A stretch of DNA of 40,246 bases, from assembly GCF_002582035.1 (NCBI RefSeq), contig NZ_NUQE01000030.1, positions 597 through 40,842 of the forward strand, read 5' to 3'. Under the pieces are notes generated by a model. The model searched no databases. It saw only the letters and a program-made list of their open reading frames with translations, and was not told the origin of the DNA. Positions 7,429 through 15,524 of the stretch are shown one piece after another (the stretch's first letter is position 1; each line of letters opens with the position of its first letter). The position numbers and the translations under genes were made by a program. This DNA comes from Bacillus pseudomycoides. Its GTDB lineage: Bacteria; Bacillota; Bacilli; Bacillales; Bacillaceae_G.

Positions 7429-8315
7429 AATTGATTTGCTCCTTCCTCATCATAGTAATGCATAAAGATATTTTCTAAATCCATTGTTCTCATCTGAAAA
7501 CCAATTACATCGTGCTGCGCCAATGTTTGAAGAAGTTGATTATAATTTCCCTGTACAATAATAGAAGCTGTATTCCCTTGCACGCTATCAATTTGTAGTG
7601 CCGTTTGCTTTAATGCTTGCAATTGTTCTTGTGAGGATACTGTCACATCAATAACTTGCCGTTGTTTTGCTCTCAAATCATGAATATTTTCTACTGTGAG
7701 TAACTTTCCGTCTTTAATAATCCCTACACGATCACATGTCCGTTCAATTTCTGTAAAAATATGAGACGACATAAAAATTGTTTTTCCTCTTTGTTTTTCT
7801 TCTAATATAAGATCAACAAATAACTGCTGCATAAGTGGATCTAAACCTGAAGTCGGTTCATCTAAAATAAGCACTTCTGGATCGTGCATAAAGGCTGCTA
7901 CAATCCCTACTTTTTGCTTCATTCCTTTAGACATTTTTCGAATGGGCGTTTTCACATCAAACTGAAAGCGCTCAATTAATTCATCACGTCGACCATTACT
8001 TTTCATACCACGCATTCCTTGCATAAGTTGCAAGAATCCCAATCCATTCATTCCTTCTATAAAAGAAATCTCTCCAGGTAAATATCCAACCCTTTTTTGA
8101 ATATCAGCCGCATCCTTCCAGCAATCCAATCCGAACATCGTCGCTGTTCCAGAAGTAGGTTGTATAAATCCCATTAAATTACGAATTGTTGTTGATTTTC
8201 CTGCTCCGTTTGGTCCTAAATAACCAAATACTTCGCCTTCTTTTACTTGAAATGAAACATCGAATAAGCCTTTTCCATTTGAAAATTTTTTCGTGACATT
8301 TTGAACGATTAACAT
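7425..8315 (-). CDS. ABC exporter ATPase subunit
   Basis: A 296-residue ABC ATPase that powers the adjacent membrane subunit. Walker A is GPNGAGKST (residues 34-42), the signature region is MSKGMKQKV, and Walker B is VLILDEPTSGLD, followed by the switch histidine in MSSHIF. The long C-terminal part after residue 215 is typical of drug- and lantibiotic-type exporters (BcrA/CcmA-like). It is first in a two-gene operon read from a promoter with -35 TTGATT (8387-8392) and -10 TATAAT (8364-8369), flanked by two operator palindromes. Confidence 0.85.
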   Translation of the reverse strand: MLIVQNVTKKFSNGKGLFDVSFQVKEGEVFGYLGPNGAGKSTTIRNLMGFIQPTSGTATMFGLDCWKDAADIQKRVGYLPGEISFIEGMNGLGFLQLMQGMRGMKSNGRRDELIERFQFDVKTPIRKMSKGMKQKVGIVAAFMHDPEVLILDEPTSGLDPLMQQLFVDLILEEKQRGKTIFMSSHIFTEIERTCDRVGIIKDGKLLTVENIHDLRAKQRQVIDVTVSSQEQLQALKQTALQIDSVQGNTASIIVQGNYNQLLQTLAQHDVIGFQMRTMDLENIFMHYYDEEGANQL

Positions 8316-8330
8316 TATCCCACCTCATTT

Positions 8331-8360
8331 TTTGAAATATTATACATTTTATATTTCAAA
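8331..8360. promoter_or_regulatory. operator palindrome 1 for the TetR regulator
   Basis: TTTGAAATAT, 10 bp spacer, ATATTTCAAA: a perfect inverted repeat just downstream of the -10 box of the exporter operon. The same half-sites and spacing recur in operator 2. Confidence 0.75.
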
Positions 8361-8363
8361 ATT

Positions 8364-8392
8364 ATTATACTCCTCTGTTATAAGAGAATCAA
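8364..8392 (-). promoter_or_regulatory. sigma-A-like promoter of the exporter operon
   Basis: Minus strand: TTGATT (8387-8392), 17 bp spacer, TATAAT (8364-8369). The -35 touches operator 2 and the -10 ends 3 bp from operator 1. Confidence 0.65.
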
Positions 8393-8432
8393 TATTTTTG
8401 AAATATATTAAAGCCTATATTTCAAAAATATT
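8391..8432. promoter_or_regulatory. operator palindrome 2 for the TetR regulator
   Basis: Perfect 16-bp arms (AATATTTTTGAAATAT and its complement) around a 10-bp spacer. It contains the same TTTGAAATAT-N10-ATATTTCAAA core as operator 1. The centres are 66 bp apart, about six helical turns. It lies 45 bp upstream of the regulator gene. Confidence 0.75.
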
Positions 8433-8477
8433 GTTTCCTTTCTTATCATCTTGTATATTTAAGTGGAGGTGATTCAT

Positions 8478-9068
8478 ATGAACGGTTTTGAAAAGGTGAA
8501 AAAGAAGAAAAAGCAGGCTATTAAAGTAGCTGCATTAGAATTATTTTCTAAAAATGGATATAAAGATGTGAAAATAGAAGATATTGCAAAACAAGCGAAG
8601 GTTTCACAAGTTACAATATATAATCATTTCGGAAGTAAAGATGCTTTATTTCGTGAACTCATTCAAGAGTTTACCATTCAAGAGGTTCATTATTACGAAG
8701 AACTGTTAACGAGCGACTTATCTTTTCAAGAAAAAATACATCTTATTATGACTCGAAAATTACAAAGCGTGAACATCTTTCATCCTGAAATGATTGAACA
8801 AGCGATGCAAACAGATGAAGAATTGCGTAATTTTCTATTTACATATCAAATGGATAAAGCGCTTCCCCTTTTTCTTCGCTTTATAGAAGAAGCACAGCAG
8901 AAAAAAGAAATTAATCCCAATCTTTCAAAAGATATGATTTTGTTATATATCAATACGTTTTCTAAAATGAGTGATCAATTCGTTGCACACTTAGTTGGTA
9001 AACATCGTGAACAACAAACAAAAGAAATCCTCACAATGTTTTTCTATGGACTTTCTAATCCAAACTAA
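8478..9068 (+). CDS. TetR/AcrR family regulator of the ABC exporter
   Basis: A 196-residue TetR-type repressor. The N-terminal helix-turn-helix (about residues 12-58) contains ALELFSKNGYKDVKIEDIA and the recognition part VSQVTIYNHFGSKDALF. The rest is the helical ligand/dimer domain. It is divergent from the exporter operon with two perfect palindromes between them, so it most likely represses both promoters until a ligand binds. I start at the ATG at 8478, which has GGAGGTG at the right distance; an in-frame GTG at 8463 lies upstream of that site. Confidence 0.9.
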   Translation: MNGFEKVKKKKKQAIKVAALELFSKNGYKDVKIEDIAKQAKVSQVTIYNHFGSKDALFRELIQEFTIQEVHYYEELLTSDLSFQEKIHLIMTRKLQSVNIFHPEMIEQAMQTDEELRNFLFTYQMDKALPLFLRFIEEAQQKKEINPNLSKDMILLYINTFSKMSDQFVAHLVGKHREQQTKEILTMFFYGLSNPN

Positions 9069-9096
9069 AAAACCCGGCCTCTGCCGGGTTTTTTTC
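9067..9096. terminator. bidirectional intrinsic terminator
   Basis: AAAACCCGGC pairs with GCCGGGTTTT around a 4-nt loop, with A-runs and T-runs on both sides. It serves the converging TetR gene and the livJ-like gene. Confidence 0.9.
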
Positions 9097-9097
9097 A

Positions 9098-10297
9098 TTA
9101 TTTACTTACTTCTCCGTCTTGTCTTCCTGGATATTTCGCACCCTCATACTTATAAATATAAACTTTAGCAAATTTGTTATCACCTTTATCATCGAAAGCT
9201 ACTTTCGTAACAACGCCATCATATTCTTTTATAGCACGAACTGCATCGCGTACTTGTTCACGCGTTGGATATTTACCATCATTTTTCTTAATGGCATCTT
9301 TAATTCCTTGTAAAATAACACCAGCTGAATCATATCCATATGCAGAGTATGCTTCCACATCTTTTTTGAACTTCTCTTTATACTCTGTTACAAATGCTTT
9401 CCCTTTCTCTGTTACTGTTGGTGCTGTTGCTACTGTCGTATAATACGTATCCTTTAATCCATCTTTTGCAACTTCTGCCATTGTTGGAGAGTCGATACCG
9501 TCACCGCCCATAATTGGTGCTGTAACTCCTTTTTCACGTGCTTGTTTTACTAAAACTGATCCTTCTGAATACATACCACCGAAATAAACAAGATCTGGCT
9601 TTTTCGCGACAACTTGGGTTAACACACCACTAAAATCTTTCTCACCAACTGTAATCCCTTCATAACCGACAATTTTTGCTCCTAGCTTTTCTGCTTCTTT
9701 TTTAAATGCGTCAGCTAAGCCTGTACCGTACGCCGTTTTATCTTGAATTACAAAAATATTTTTTGCCTTTACTGTTTCAACCGCATATTTTGCTGCCGCC
9801 GGACCTTGGAAATCATCTCTTGCAACAAGGCGCGCAACAGTCTTTAATCCACGTTCTGTTAATTCAACTGCCGTACTCGATGGTGATACCATAACGAGAT
9901 TTGCTTTCTCATATGTTTCAGAAGCGGCAATAGATACACCTGACATTAAATGTCCTACAACGCCCAATACATCTTTATCAGCTGCGACAGACTGAGCATT
10001 AGCAACCCCCTTTTTTGGGTCACCTTGATCATCTTGCGGAACAAATTGTAATTCAAAACCTAGTTTTTTAAACTCTTCTTTTTGTTTATCCACTGCAAGC
10101 TGCGTTCCAAGCTTAATAGATTCTCCAAATGCAGCTGATCCGCCAGAAAGAGGAGATTCAGAAGCAATTTTAATTACTTTACTTGCTCTTGTTTCATTTT
10201 TAGTAGACGCTGAATTTTCGTTTCCTTTACTCGTACACCCTGCCATCATTCCCGCTAATAAAACCCCTGATAACAAAAGCGATATCTTTTTCTTCAT
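9098..10297 (-). CDS. branched-chain amino-acid binding lipoprotein (second copy)
   Basis: A 399-residue periplasmic-binding-type receptor of the LivJ/Leu-Ile-Val family (Peripla_BP_6). Signal peptide with lipobox MAGC, Cys21 lipidated. Family landmarks are IASESPLSGGSAAFGESIK, VGHLMSG, VMVSPSSTA, DKTAYGTG and FGGMYSEG. It is closely similar along its length to the livJ product encoded at 15525-16733, so it is a paralogue that probably feeds the same LivHMGF permease with another ligand range. It has its own ribosome binding site (AGGGGGATG) and terminator and is separated from the liv operon by an oxidoreductase gene. Confidence 0.88.
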   Translation of the reverse strand: MKKKISLLLSGVLLAGMMAGCTSKGNENSASTKNETRASKVIKIASESPLSGGSAAFGESIKLGTQLAVDKQKEEFKKLGFELQFVPQDDQGDPKKGVANAQSVAADKDVLGVVGHLMSGVSIAASETYEKANLVMVSPSSTAVELTERGLKTVARLVARDDFQGPAAAKYAVETVKAKNIFVIQDKTAYGTGLADAFKKEAEKLGAKIVGYEGITVGEKDFSGVLTQVVAKKPDLVYFGGMYSEGSVLVKQAREKGVTAPIMGGDGIDSPTMAEVAKDGLKDTYYTTVATAPTVTEKGKAFVTEYKEKFKKDVEAYSAYGYDSAGVILQGIKDAIKKNDGKYPTREQVRDAVRAIKEYDGVVTKVAFDDKGDNKFAKVYIYKYEGAKYPGRQDGEVSK

Positions 10298-10416
10298 AGT
10301 ACATCCCCCTAATCCATAATGTTTTTAATATTTAAAATATTATGTTATACATAAAGGTTGTACAATAAAAATCGTTAGCGTTTTCTCGTAAAATTCCGAC
10401 ATAATTTACTAAAATA

Positions 10417-10446
10417 CAAAAAGAGCCAGTGCATACACTGACTCTA
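10417..10446 (-). terminator. intrinsic terminator
   Basis: GAGTCAGTG pairs with CACTGGCTC around TATG on the minus strand, followed by TTTTTG. It overlaps the stop of the oxidoreductase gene. Confidence 0.8.
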
Positions 10447-11472
10447 CCATTTCACTATAATTCCTTGCTGACTACTTTGTAAACAAGCTGTAATAACACG
10501 AATCACATTTAGAGCTTCCTCAGCAGTAACAGGTGGCATTTCTCGTTTCATTATCGCATCTCGGACACCTTTATAATAGTTCTCATAACATCCTATTTCT
10601 GTTGGAATATGAATTTCTTGTTCCTCTGTAGAAAGAACCCCATACATATGCATAGCATCTTCTCCATATCCTTCATCACCAGGTTTCTTTCCTGCCTTTA
10701 ACTGCTCTTCTTGGGAATCCATTCCATATTTAACAATCGAGCCTTTTTCACCGTGAATGCTAAAATGTGGCCCTGCATATTTAACGTGACTACCGCTATG
10801 AAGAATAACACGCATTTCCTCATAATGAAGAATAATATGAAAATAATCATCTATTTGCGACCCCGGACGCTGATTGACAACATCTGCATAAACTGCTTCC
10901 GGCATTCCAAATAAGTGTAACGCTTGATCAATGAGATGTGATCCTAAATCAAACAACATCCCTGATCCAGGTAATTTATGTTCCCGCCAGCGATCGCGAA
11001 CATGGGGACGAAATCTATCAAAATGAGCCTCATACGTATAAACCTTACCGATTTTATCATCTTGTAATAGTTTTTGAACCGTTCTGAAATCGTTATCGAA
11101 GCGGCGGTTATGATATACACTTAACACAACGCCATACTGCTTCGCTAATGCTATTAACTCTTCCCCTTCTTCAACAGTAACAACAAAAGGCTTTTCAACA
11201 ACAACATGTTTACCGTGAAGAATTGCTTTTTTTGCATATTCAAAGTGCGTTGTATTTGGAGATGTAATAATGATAAGATCTATATTCTCTTGCATAATAA
11301 GCTCGTCAATTGTTGCCACAACATCTACGTGTGGAAATGATGCTTTTGCTTTCGCTTCTTGTGAAGACACAATTGCACGAATTTCGTAGTCTTCAATTGT
11401 TTGTAGCAGCGGAATGTGGAAGGTTGTACTAGAAAAGCCGTAACCTACAATACCAACACCTATTTTGTTCAT
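10444..11472 (-). CDS. Gfo/Idh/MocA family oxidoreductase, IolW (YvaA)-like
   Basis: A 342-residue NAD(P)-dependent dehydrogenase. The Rossmann start VGIVGYGFSSTTFH binds the cofactor, EKPF (about residue 93) is the family's catalytic-lysine motif, and the C-terminal domain holds FDLGSHLIDQALHLFG with the conserved Asp and His. The segment SVYHNRRFDNDF resembles scyllo-inositol dehydrogenase IolW of B. subtilis. That suggests an inositol or sugar substrate, but the exact one is not certain. It lies between two branched-chain amino-acid transport loci without evident functional link, with its own terminator and ribosome binding site (GGGAGGAG). Confidence 0.85.
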   Translation of the reverse strand: MNKIGVGIVGYGFSSTTFHIPLLQTIEDYEIRAIVSSQEAKAKASFPHVDVVATIDELIMQENIDLIIITSPNTTHFEYAKKAILHGKHVVVEKPFVVTVEEGEELIALAKQYGVVLSVYHNRRFDNDFRTVQKLLQDDKIGKVYTYEAHFDRFRPHVRDRWREHKLPGSGMLFDLGSHLIDQALHLFGMPEAVYADVVNQRPGSQIDDYFHIILHYEEMRVILHSGSHVKYAGPHFSIHGEKGSIVKYGMDSQEEQLKAGKKPGDEGYGEDAMHMYGVLSTEEQEIHIPTEIGCYENYYKGVRDAIMKREMPPVTAEEALNVIRVITACLQSSQQGIIVKW

Positions 11473-11599
11473 AAAACTCCTCCCAATTATGTATAGAATA
11501 TGATGAACTTTTATTATATCAATTTATCTTTTTTCTACATAATGTTTTGCTTTTATAAATTGCTCTTTAGTAATAATGGTAACATAGATTAACATGACA

Positions 11600-11627
11600 A
11601 AGAGCCACCCTACTTAGGGCAGCTCTT
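11600..11627 (-). terminator. terminator after livF
   Basis: AAGAGC and CCCT arms pair with GCTCTT and AGGG in a two-part stem ending about 4 nt beyond the livF stop. The following T tract (TTTGT) is weak. Confidence 0.6.
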
Positions 11628-11630
11628 GTA

Positions 11631-12332
11631 TTATGCTAAATACGCTTCTTTCACAAACTCATTATGCATCAATGATTTTCCTTCTCCTACCATTTTAATT
11701 TCCCCTGTCTGAATCACATATCCACGATGTGCAATTTGTAACGCTTGATATGCATTTTGTTCAACAAGTAAAATCGTCATTCCTTCTTTATTGAGCTCTG
11801 AAATAATTTCAAAGATTTGCTCAACAATAATTGGCGCAAGTCCCATTGAAGGTTCATCTAACATAAGTAAATGAGGCCCGCTCATGAGCGCACGTCCAAT
11901 TGCAAGCATTTGCTGTTCACCGCCACTCATCGTACCGCCCTTTTGTTCTAGCCGTTCTTTTAACTTTGGGAAATAGTGAAAAGTACGCTCCATCCGTTCC
12001 TTCACTATGCTTTTATCCTTTATTGAAAATGCCCCCATCTCTAAATTCTCTTTTACTGTAAGGCGTGAAAAAATACGTCTCCCCTCTGGCACATGAGCAA
12101 TTCCGGATAAAGCGGTTACGTGTGGGGATTGCTTCGTAATCTGTTTGCCCTCAAACGAAATTTCTCCTGACTTCGGTATAACAAGACCACTAATCGTCTT
12201 CAATGTCGTGGATTTACCAGCTCCGTTGCCTCCAATAAGCGTTACAATTTCGCCCTTTCCTACAGAAATATTAATGTCTTTTAAAGCTTGAATACCACCA
12301 TAATACGCATTTATATTGGTAAGCTCTAGCAA
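11631..12332 (-). CDS. livF: branched-chain amino-acid ABC transporter ATPase LivF
   Basis: A 233-residue ATPase, one of the two nucleotide-binding subunits of the high-affinity Leu/Ile/Val importer. Walker A is GGNGAGKST (residues 34-42), the signature is MSGGEQQM, and Walker B is LLMLDEPSMGL. The segment IAHVPEGRRIFSRLTVKENL is typical of LivF rather than LivG. It is the last gene of livJ-livHMGF. It starts with TTG, 12332, preceded by GGAGGAG. The gap to livG is 67 bp, the widest among the permease genes. Confidence 0.92.
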   Translation of the reverse strand: MLELTNINAYYGGIQALKDINISVGKGEIVTLIGGNGAGKSTTLKTISGLVIPKSGEISFEGKQITKQSPHVTALSGIAHVPEGRRIFSRLTVKENLEMGAFSIKDKSIVKERMERTFHYFPKLKERLEQKGGTMSGGEQQMLAIGRALMSGPHLLMLDEPSMGLAPIIVEQIFEIISELNKEGMTILLVEQNAYQALQIAHRGYVIQTGEIKMVGEGKSLMHNEFVKEAYLA

Positions 12333-12399
12333 AATACTCTCCTCCTTTTTATTCTGTTCTAACGAATTTATAGCGAGTTCCTCACTTTATCTTATATCG

Positions 12400-13173
12400 T
12401 TATTCCAACACTGCACTTTTCCCTAAATATGCTTCAATCACTTTTGGATTGTTACGAATATCTTCTGGTCTTCCTTCTGCAATTTTTTCACCATGATCTA
12501 ATACAATGATATGCTCAGAAATCTCCATGACAAGTTTCATATCATGTTCAATTAATATAATTGTTATGTCCAGCTCTTCACGCATACGATAAATAAGCGT
12601 TGTTAACTCCTTCGTTTCCTTTGGATTCATACCAGCTGCCGGCTCATCCAATAACAACACTTGCGGTTTTGCCGCGAGCGCCCTAGCAATTTCAAGGCGC
12701 CGCTGTGCCCCGTATGATAAATTTTGCGCTTCTTCATTTAATAAGTGAGCTAAACCAACATATTCTAAAAGTTCATATGCTTTTTGCTGCGCTCGTTCTT
12801 CTTCTCTCTTTACTCCTGGAAGATGTAACAAAATTGCCAAAAGATTACTTTTCAAATGATTGTGAAGTCCTACCATCACATTTTCAAGTACCGTCATATT
12901 GTTAAAAAGACGAATATTTTGAAACGTACGGGCAATACCATGCTTTGAAATATCATGCGGCTTCAAACCAGTTATCTTTTTTTCAGCAAGTAGAATATCA
13001 CCTTCATCCGGCTTATACACACCTGTTACCATATTAAAGAACGTCGTTTTCCCTGCTCCGTTCGGTCCAATTACAGCTGTAATCGATCCTTTTTTTACTT
13101 TCATATCAACACTTTTCACTGCAACAAGTCCGCCAAACCGCTTTGTAATATTCCGAACTGTTAAAATCGTCAT
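12400..13173 (-). CDS. livG: branched-chain amino-acid ABC transporter ATPase LivG
   Basis: A 257-residue ATPase, partner of LivF. Walker A is GPNGAGKTT (residues 36-44), the signature is LSYGAQRRLE, and Walker B is VLLLDEPAAGMN. The insert GIARTFQNIRLFNNMTVLENV and the C-terminal IRNNPKVIEAYLG tail are LivG hallmarks. It follows livM by 11 bp and has its own ribosome binding site (GGGGGTGAG). Confidence 0.93.
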   Translation of the reverse strand: MTILTVRNITKRFGGLVAVKSVDMKVKKGSITAVIGPNGAGKTTFFNMVTGVYKPDEGDILLAEKKITGLKPHDISKHGIARTFQNIRLFNNMTVLENVMVGLHNHLKSNLLAILLHLPGVKREEERAQQKAYELLEYVGLAHLLNEEAQNLSYGAQRRLEIARALAAKPQVLLLDEPAAGMNPKETKELTTLIYRMREELDITIILIEHDMKLVMEISEHIIVLDHGEKIAEGRPEDIRNNPKVIEAYLGKSAVLE

Positions 13174-13184
13174 ATTCTCACCCC

Positions 13185-14462
13185 CTAGGCTCCAAATACG
13201 TTCTCTTTTTGCGATTCGATTTGTTTTGTCCTACCTTTTTTCAGCTGCTCTTCATTAAATTTCCTATTTTTCGCAGGTATGAGTCCTTGCGGGCGATACA
13301 AAGCAAATAAAATTAAAATTCCACCAAAGATAAAACGCTGCATCTTAGCTGGAGAAAGTGCATCCGGGATCGCAATCGTTCCACTTAAGTTTAATTGGTT
13401 TAGCCAGTTTGTTAATTCAGTAAGTACTTGTAAATTTAAAATCGTCATAACTGCTGCTCCTAAAATAACTCCTGGTACACTCCCCATACCACCAAGTAAT
13501 ACCATAACAAGAATCGTAATCGACTCTAGTAACGTAAAGCTTGTTGGATCGACGAAAGTTTGTTTTGCTGCAAAGACAACGCCCATCATTCCAGAAAATG
13601 ACGCACCGATCGCAAACGCTAACAGCTTTGTTTTCACAAGCGGAATTCCCATTGCTTGAGCGGCAATTTCATTTTCACGAACTGCCTTCCAAGAACGGCC
13701 TATTTTCGAAAACTCTAGTCGTTTTACAATAAAAATCACGAGTAATAAAATACCGAGTACAATGTAGTACACTTGACTTGATTGCAAAAATGTAAACCCA
13801 AATAAAGAAGGTGGTTTTACAGAAGATAAACCCATTGCACCGTTTGTAATATTAACCGGCTTATCTAGATTATTAAAAATTATACGGATAATCTCCCCAA
13901 ATCCAAGTGTCACAATCGCTAAGTAATCACCTTTCACACGCAACACCGGGATGCCAAGTAAGACTCCAAATACTGCCGCAATAAAACCGCCTAGTAAAAT
14001 AAAAATCCAAAAACTTTCTCCTGACAATGGATATTGACCAAATGGCATAAAGTTATTTGCTTGAGCTGTTGCAAAAATACCGTATGTGTAAGCTCCTATT
14101 GCAAAAAAAGCGACAAATCCTAAATCTAGCAACCCTGCAAAGCCGACAACAATATTTAATCCTAGCGCCATTGCTATATAAATTCCAACTAATGTCGCCA
14201 CTTCCATATAAGACTGATATGCAGGACCACCACTTGCTGTGAATGGAAGCAATATGACTAATACAAATAACCCTATCAACCATTTCCATTTACTGTGCAA
14301 ATTTGTGTAATACAATAATAAAAGAGACAGTAATAATAGTAGAAATGCCGTTACTGACTTTTGTGCAAAATATAGGCTCGCAGCAGTTATTCCCATATAA
14401 AGGACTAATAATATAAGTTGCATCCTCGTATTTTTCCTTATCATTTCTAGCCATTTTGTCAT
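13185..14462 (-). CDS. livM: branched-chain amino-acid ABC transporter permease LivM
   Basis: A 425-residue membrane subunit. About ten hydrophobic spans, with the family core GLNIVVGFAGLLDLGFVAFFAIGAY and GDYLAIVTLGFGEIIRI. The EAA-like cytoplasmic loop that contacts the ATPases is around GRSWKAVRENEIAAQAMGI. It has an extended N-terminus of extra spans, as is common for LivM, and a charged tail. The likely start is the ATG at 14462, after AGGTGATG; an in-frame GTG at 14471 would abut the livH stop directly. Confidence 0.92.
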   Translation of the reverse strand: MTKWLEMIRKNTRMQLILLVLYMGITAASLYFAQKSVTAFLLLLLSLLLLYYTNLHSKWKWLIGLFVLVILLPFTASGGPAYQSYMEVATLVGIYIAMALGLNIVVGFAGLLDLGFVAFFAIGAYTYGIFATAQANNFMPFGQYPLSGESFWIFILLGGFIAAVFGVLLGIPVLRVKGDYLAIVTLGFGEIIRIIFNNLDKPVNITNGAMGLSSVKPPSLFGFTFLQSSQVYYIVLGILLLVIFIVKRLEFSKIGRSWKAVRENEIAAQAMGIPLVKTKLLAFAIGASFSGMMGVVFAAKQTFVDPTSFTLLESITILVMVLLGGMGSVPGVILGAAVMTILNLQVLTELTNWLNQLNLSGTIAIPDALSPAKMQRFIFGGILILFALYRPQGLIPAKNRKFNEEQLKKGRTKQIESQKENVFGA

Positions 14463-14471
14463 TATCATCAC

Positions 14472-15458
14472 CTACACTTTCTCGGCAACTGCTTTGCCGA
14501 AAATACCTTCTGGTTTAAAAATTAAAACGAGAATTAAAATTCCAAAGGCAAACACATCCTTATATTCAGCTCCCAATATCCCAGAAGATAAAGTGGATAA
14601 ATTTGCAGCCGCAAACATTTCTAGCAGTCCAAGCAATATACCGCCAACCATCGCACCTCGAATATTACCAATTCCGCCCAGAACAGCCGCCGTAAACGCT
14701 TTCAGCCCTAAAATAAAGCCAATGTATGGGTCTATTGTTCCATATTGCACAGCAAACAGGACACCTGTTGCTCCGCCAAGCGCGGAACCGATAAAAAACG
14801 TAAGGGAAATCACTTTATTCACATTTACTGACATTAATGAAGCAGTATCACGGTCTTGTGCAACAGCACGCATCGCCATTCCCCACTTTGTTTTATTGAT
14901 AAAAAAATCTAGAGAGAGCATCATAATAACCGCGAGAACGAGAAGAATAAGAGAAGATGTTTTAAGTTGAGCGTTATTAAAAGAGGACATAATTGCTGAA
15001 GCCTGTACTGTAATTTGATCATTGAATAAGGTAGGACCTGTTATAATGTAGTTTCCCTTTTTTAATTCAGCAATAAAGCGAACGATATCTTGCAGCAGAA
15101 AGGAAACACCAATTGCGGTGATTAACGTAATAAGTTTCGGTGCTTTTCGAAGCGGTCGATACGCGACCCTTTCAATCCCCATCCCAAGAAAACCTGTTAT
15201 AAGCGATGTTGCAACTAAAACAAGTAACAATGCTAGTAGAGCTGGCATAACCGTCATCCAACCAAACCCCATAAAAACAAGGAAAATGGTTGTGCCAATA
15301 AAAGCACCCGTCATAAAAATTTCTCCATGAGCAAAATTGATAAGTTCTAATATCCCATATACCATCGTATATCCTAACGCGACAACTGCGTACACTGCAC
15401 CAAGTGTTAATCCGTCAATTAGCACTTGAGGAAGTGTATGCATGATTTCTCCGAACAT
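14472..15458 (-). CDS. livH: branched-chain amino-acid ABC transporter permease LivH
   Basis: A 328-residue membrane subunit pairing with LivM. Typical start LIDGLTLGAVYAVVALGYTM, then YGILELINFAHGEIFM, and the conserved AVLGGIGNIRGAMVGGILLG near the C-terminus. About eight spans. The ATG has GGGGAGGG upstream. It is separated from livJ by a terminator-like hairpin that may reduce permease expression relative to the binding protein. Confidence 0.93.
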   Translation of the reverse strand: MFGEIMHTLPQVLIDGLTLGAVYAVVALGYTMVYGILELINFAHGEIFMTGAFIGTTIFLVFMGFGWMTVMPALLALLLVLVATSLITGFLGMGIERVAYRPLRKAPKLITLITAIGVSFLLQDIVRFIAELKKGNYIITGPTLFNDQITVQASAIMSSFNNAQLKTSSLILLVLAVIMMLSLDFFINKTKWGMAMRAVAQDRDTASLMSVNVNKVISLTFFIGSALGGATGVLFAVQYGTIDPYIGFILGLKAFTAAVLGGIGNIRGAMVGGILLGLLEMFAAANLSTLSSGILGAEYKDVFAFGILILVLIFKPEGIFGKAVAEKV

Positions 15459-15485
15459 AAAATTCCCTCCCCTTTATTTTTCTTT

Positions 15486-15515
15486 AAAAAAGGTACGGAA
15501 CATAAGTACCGTACC
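15486..15515 (-). terminator. intercistronic hairpin between livJ and livH
   Basis: GGTACGG pairs with CCGTACC around a 10-nt loop, followed on the minus strand by TTTTTTAAAG. It has the form of an intrinsic terminator inside an operon, probably a partial stop. Confidence 0.7.
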
Positions 15516-15524
15516 CATATCACC

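Noticed and set aside
14494-14970. 158-codon frame on the plus strand
   Set aside because: Antisense to livH; its composition is the shadow of membrane-protein codons and no start signal is present.
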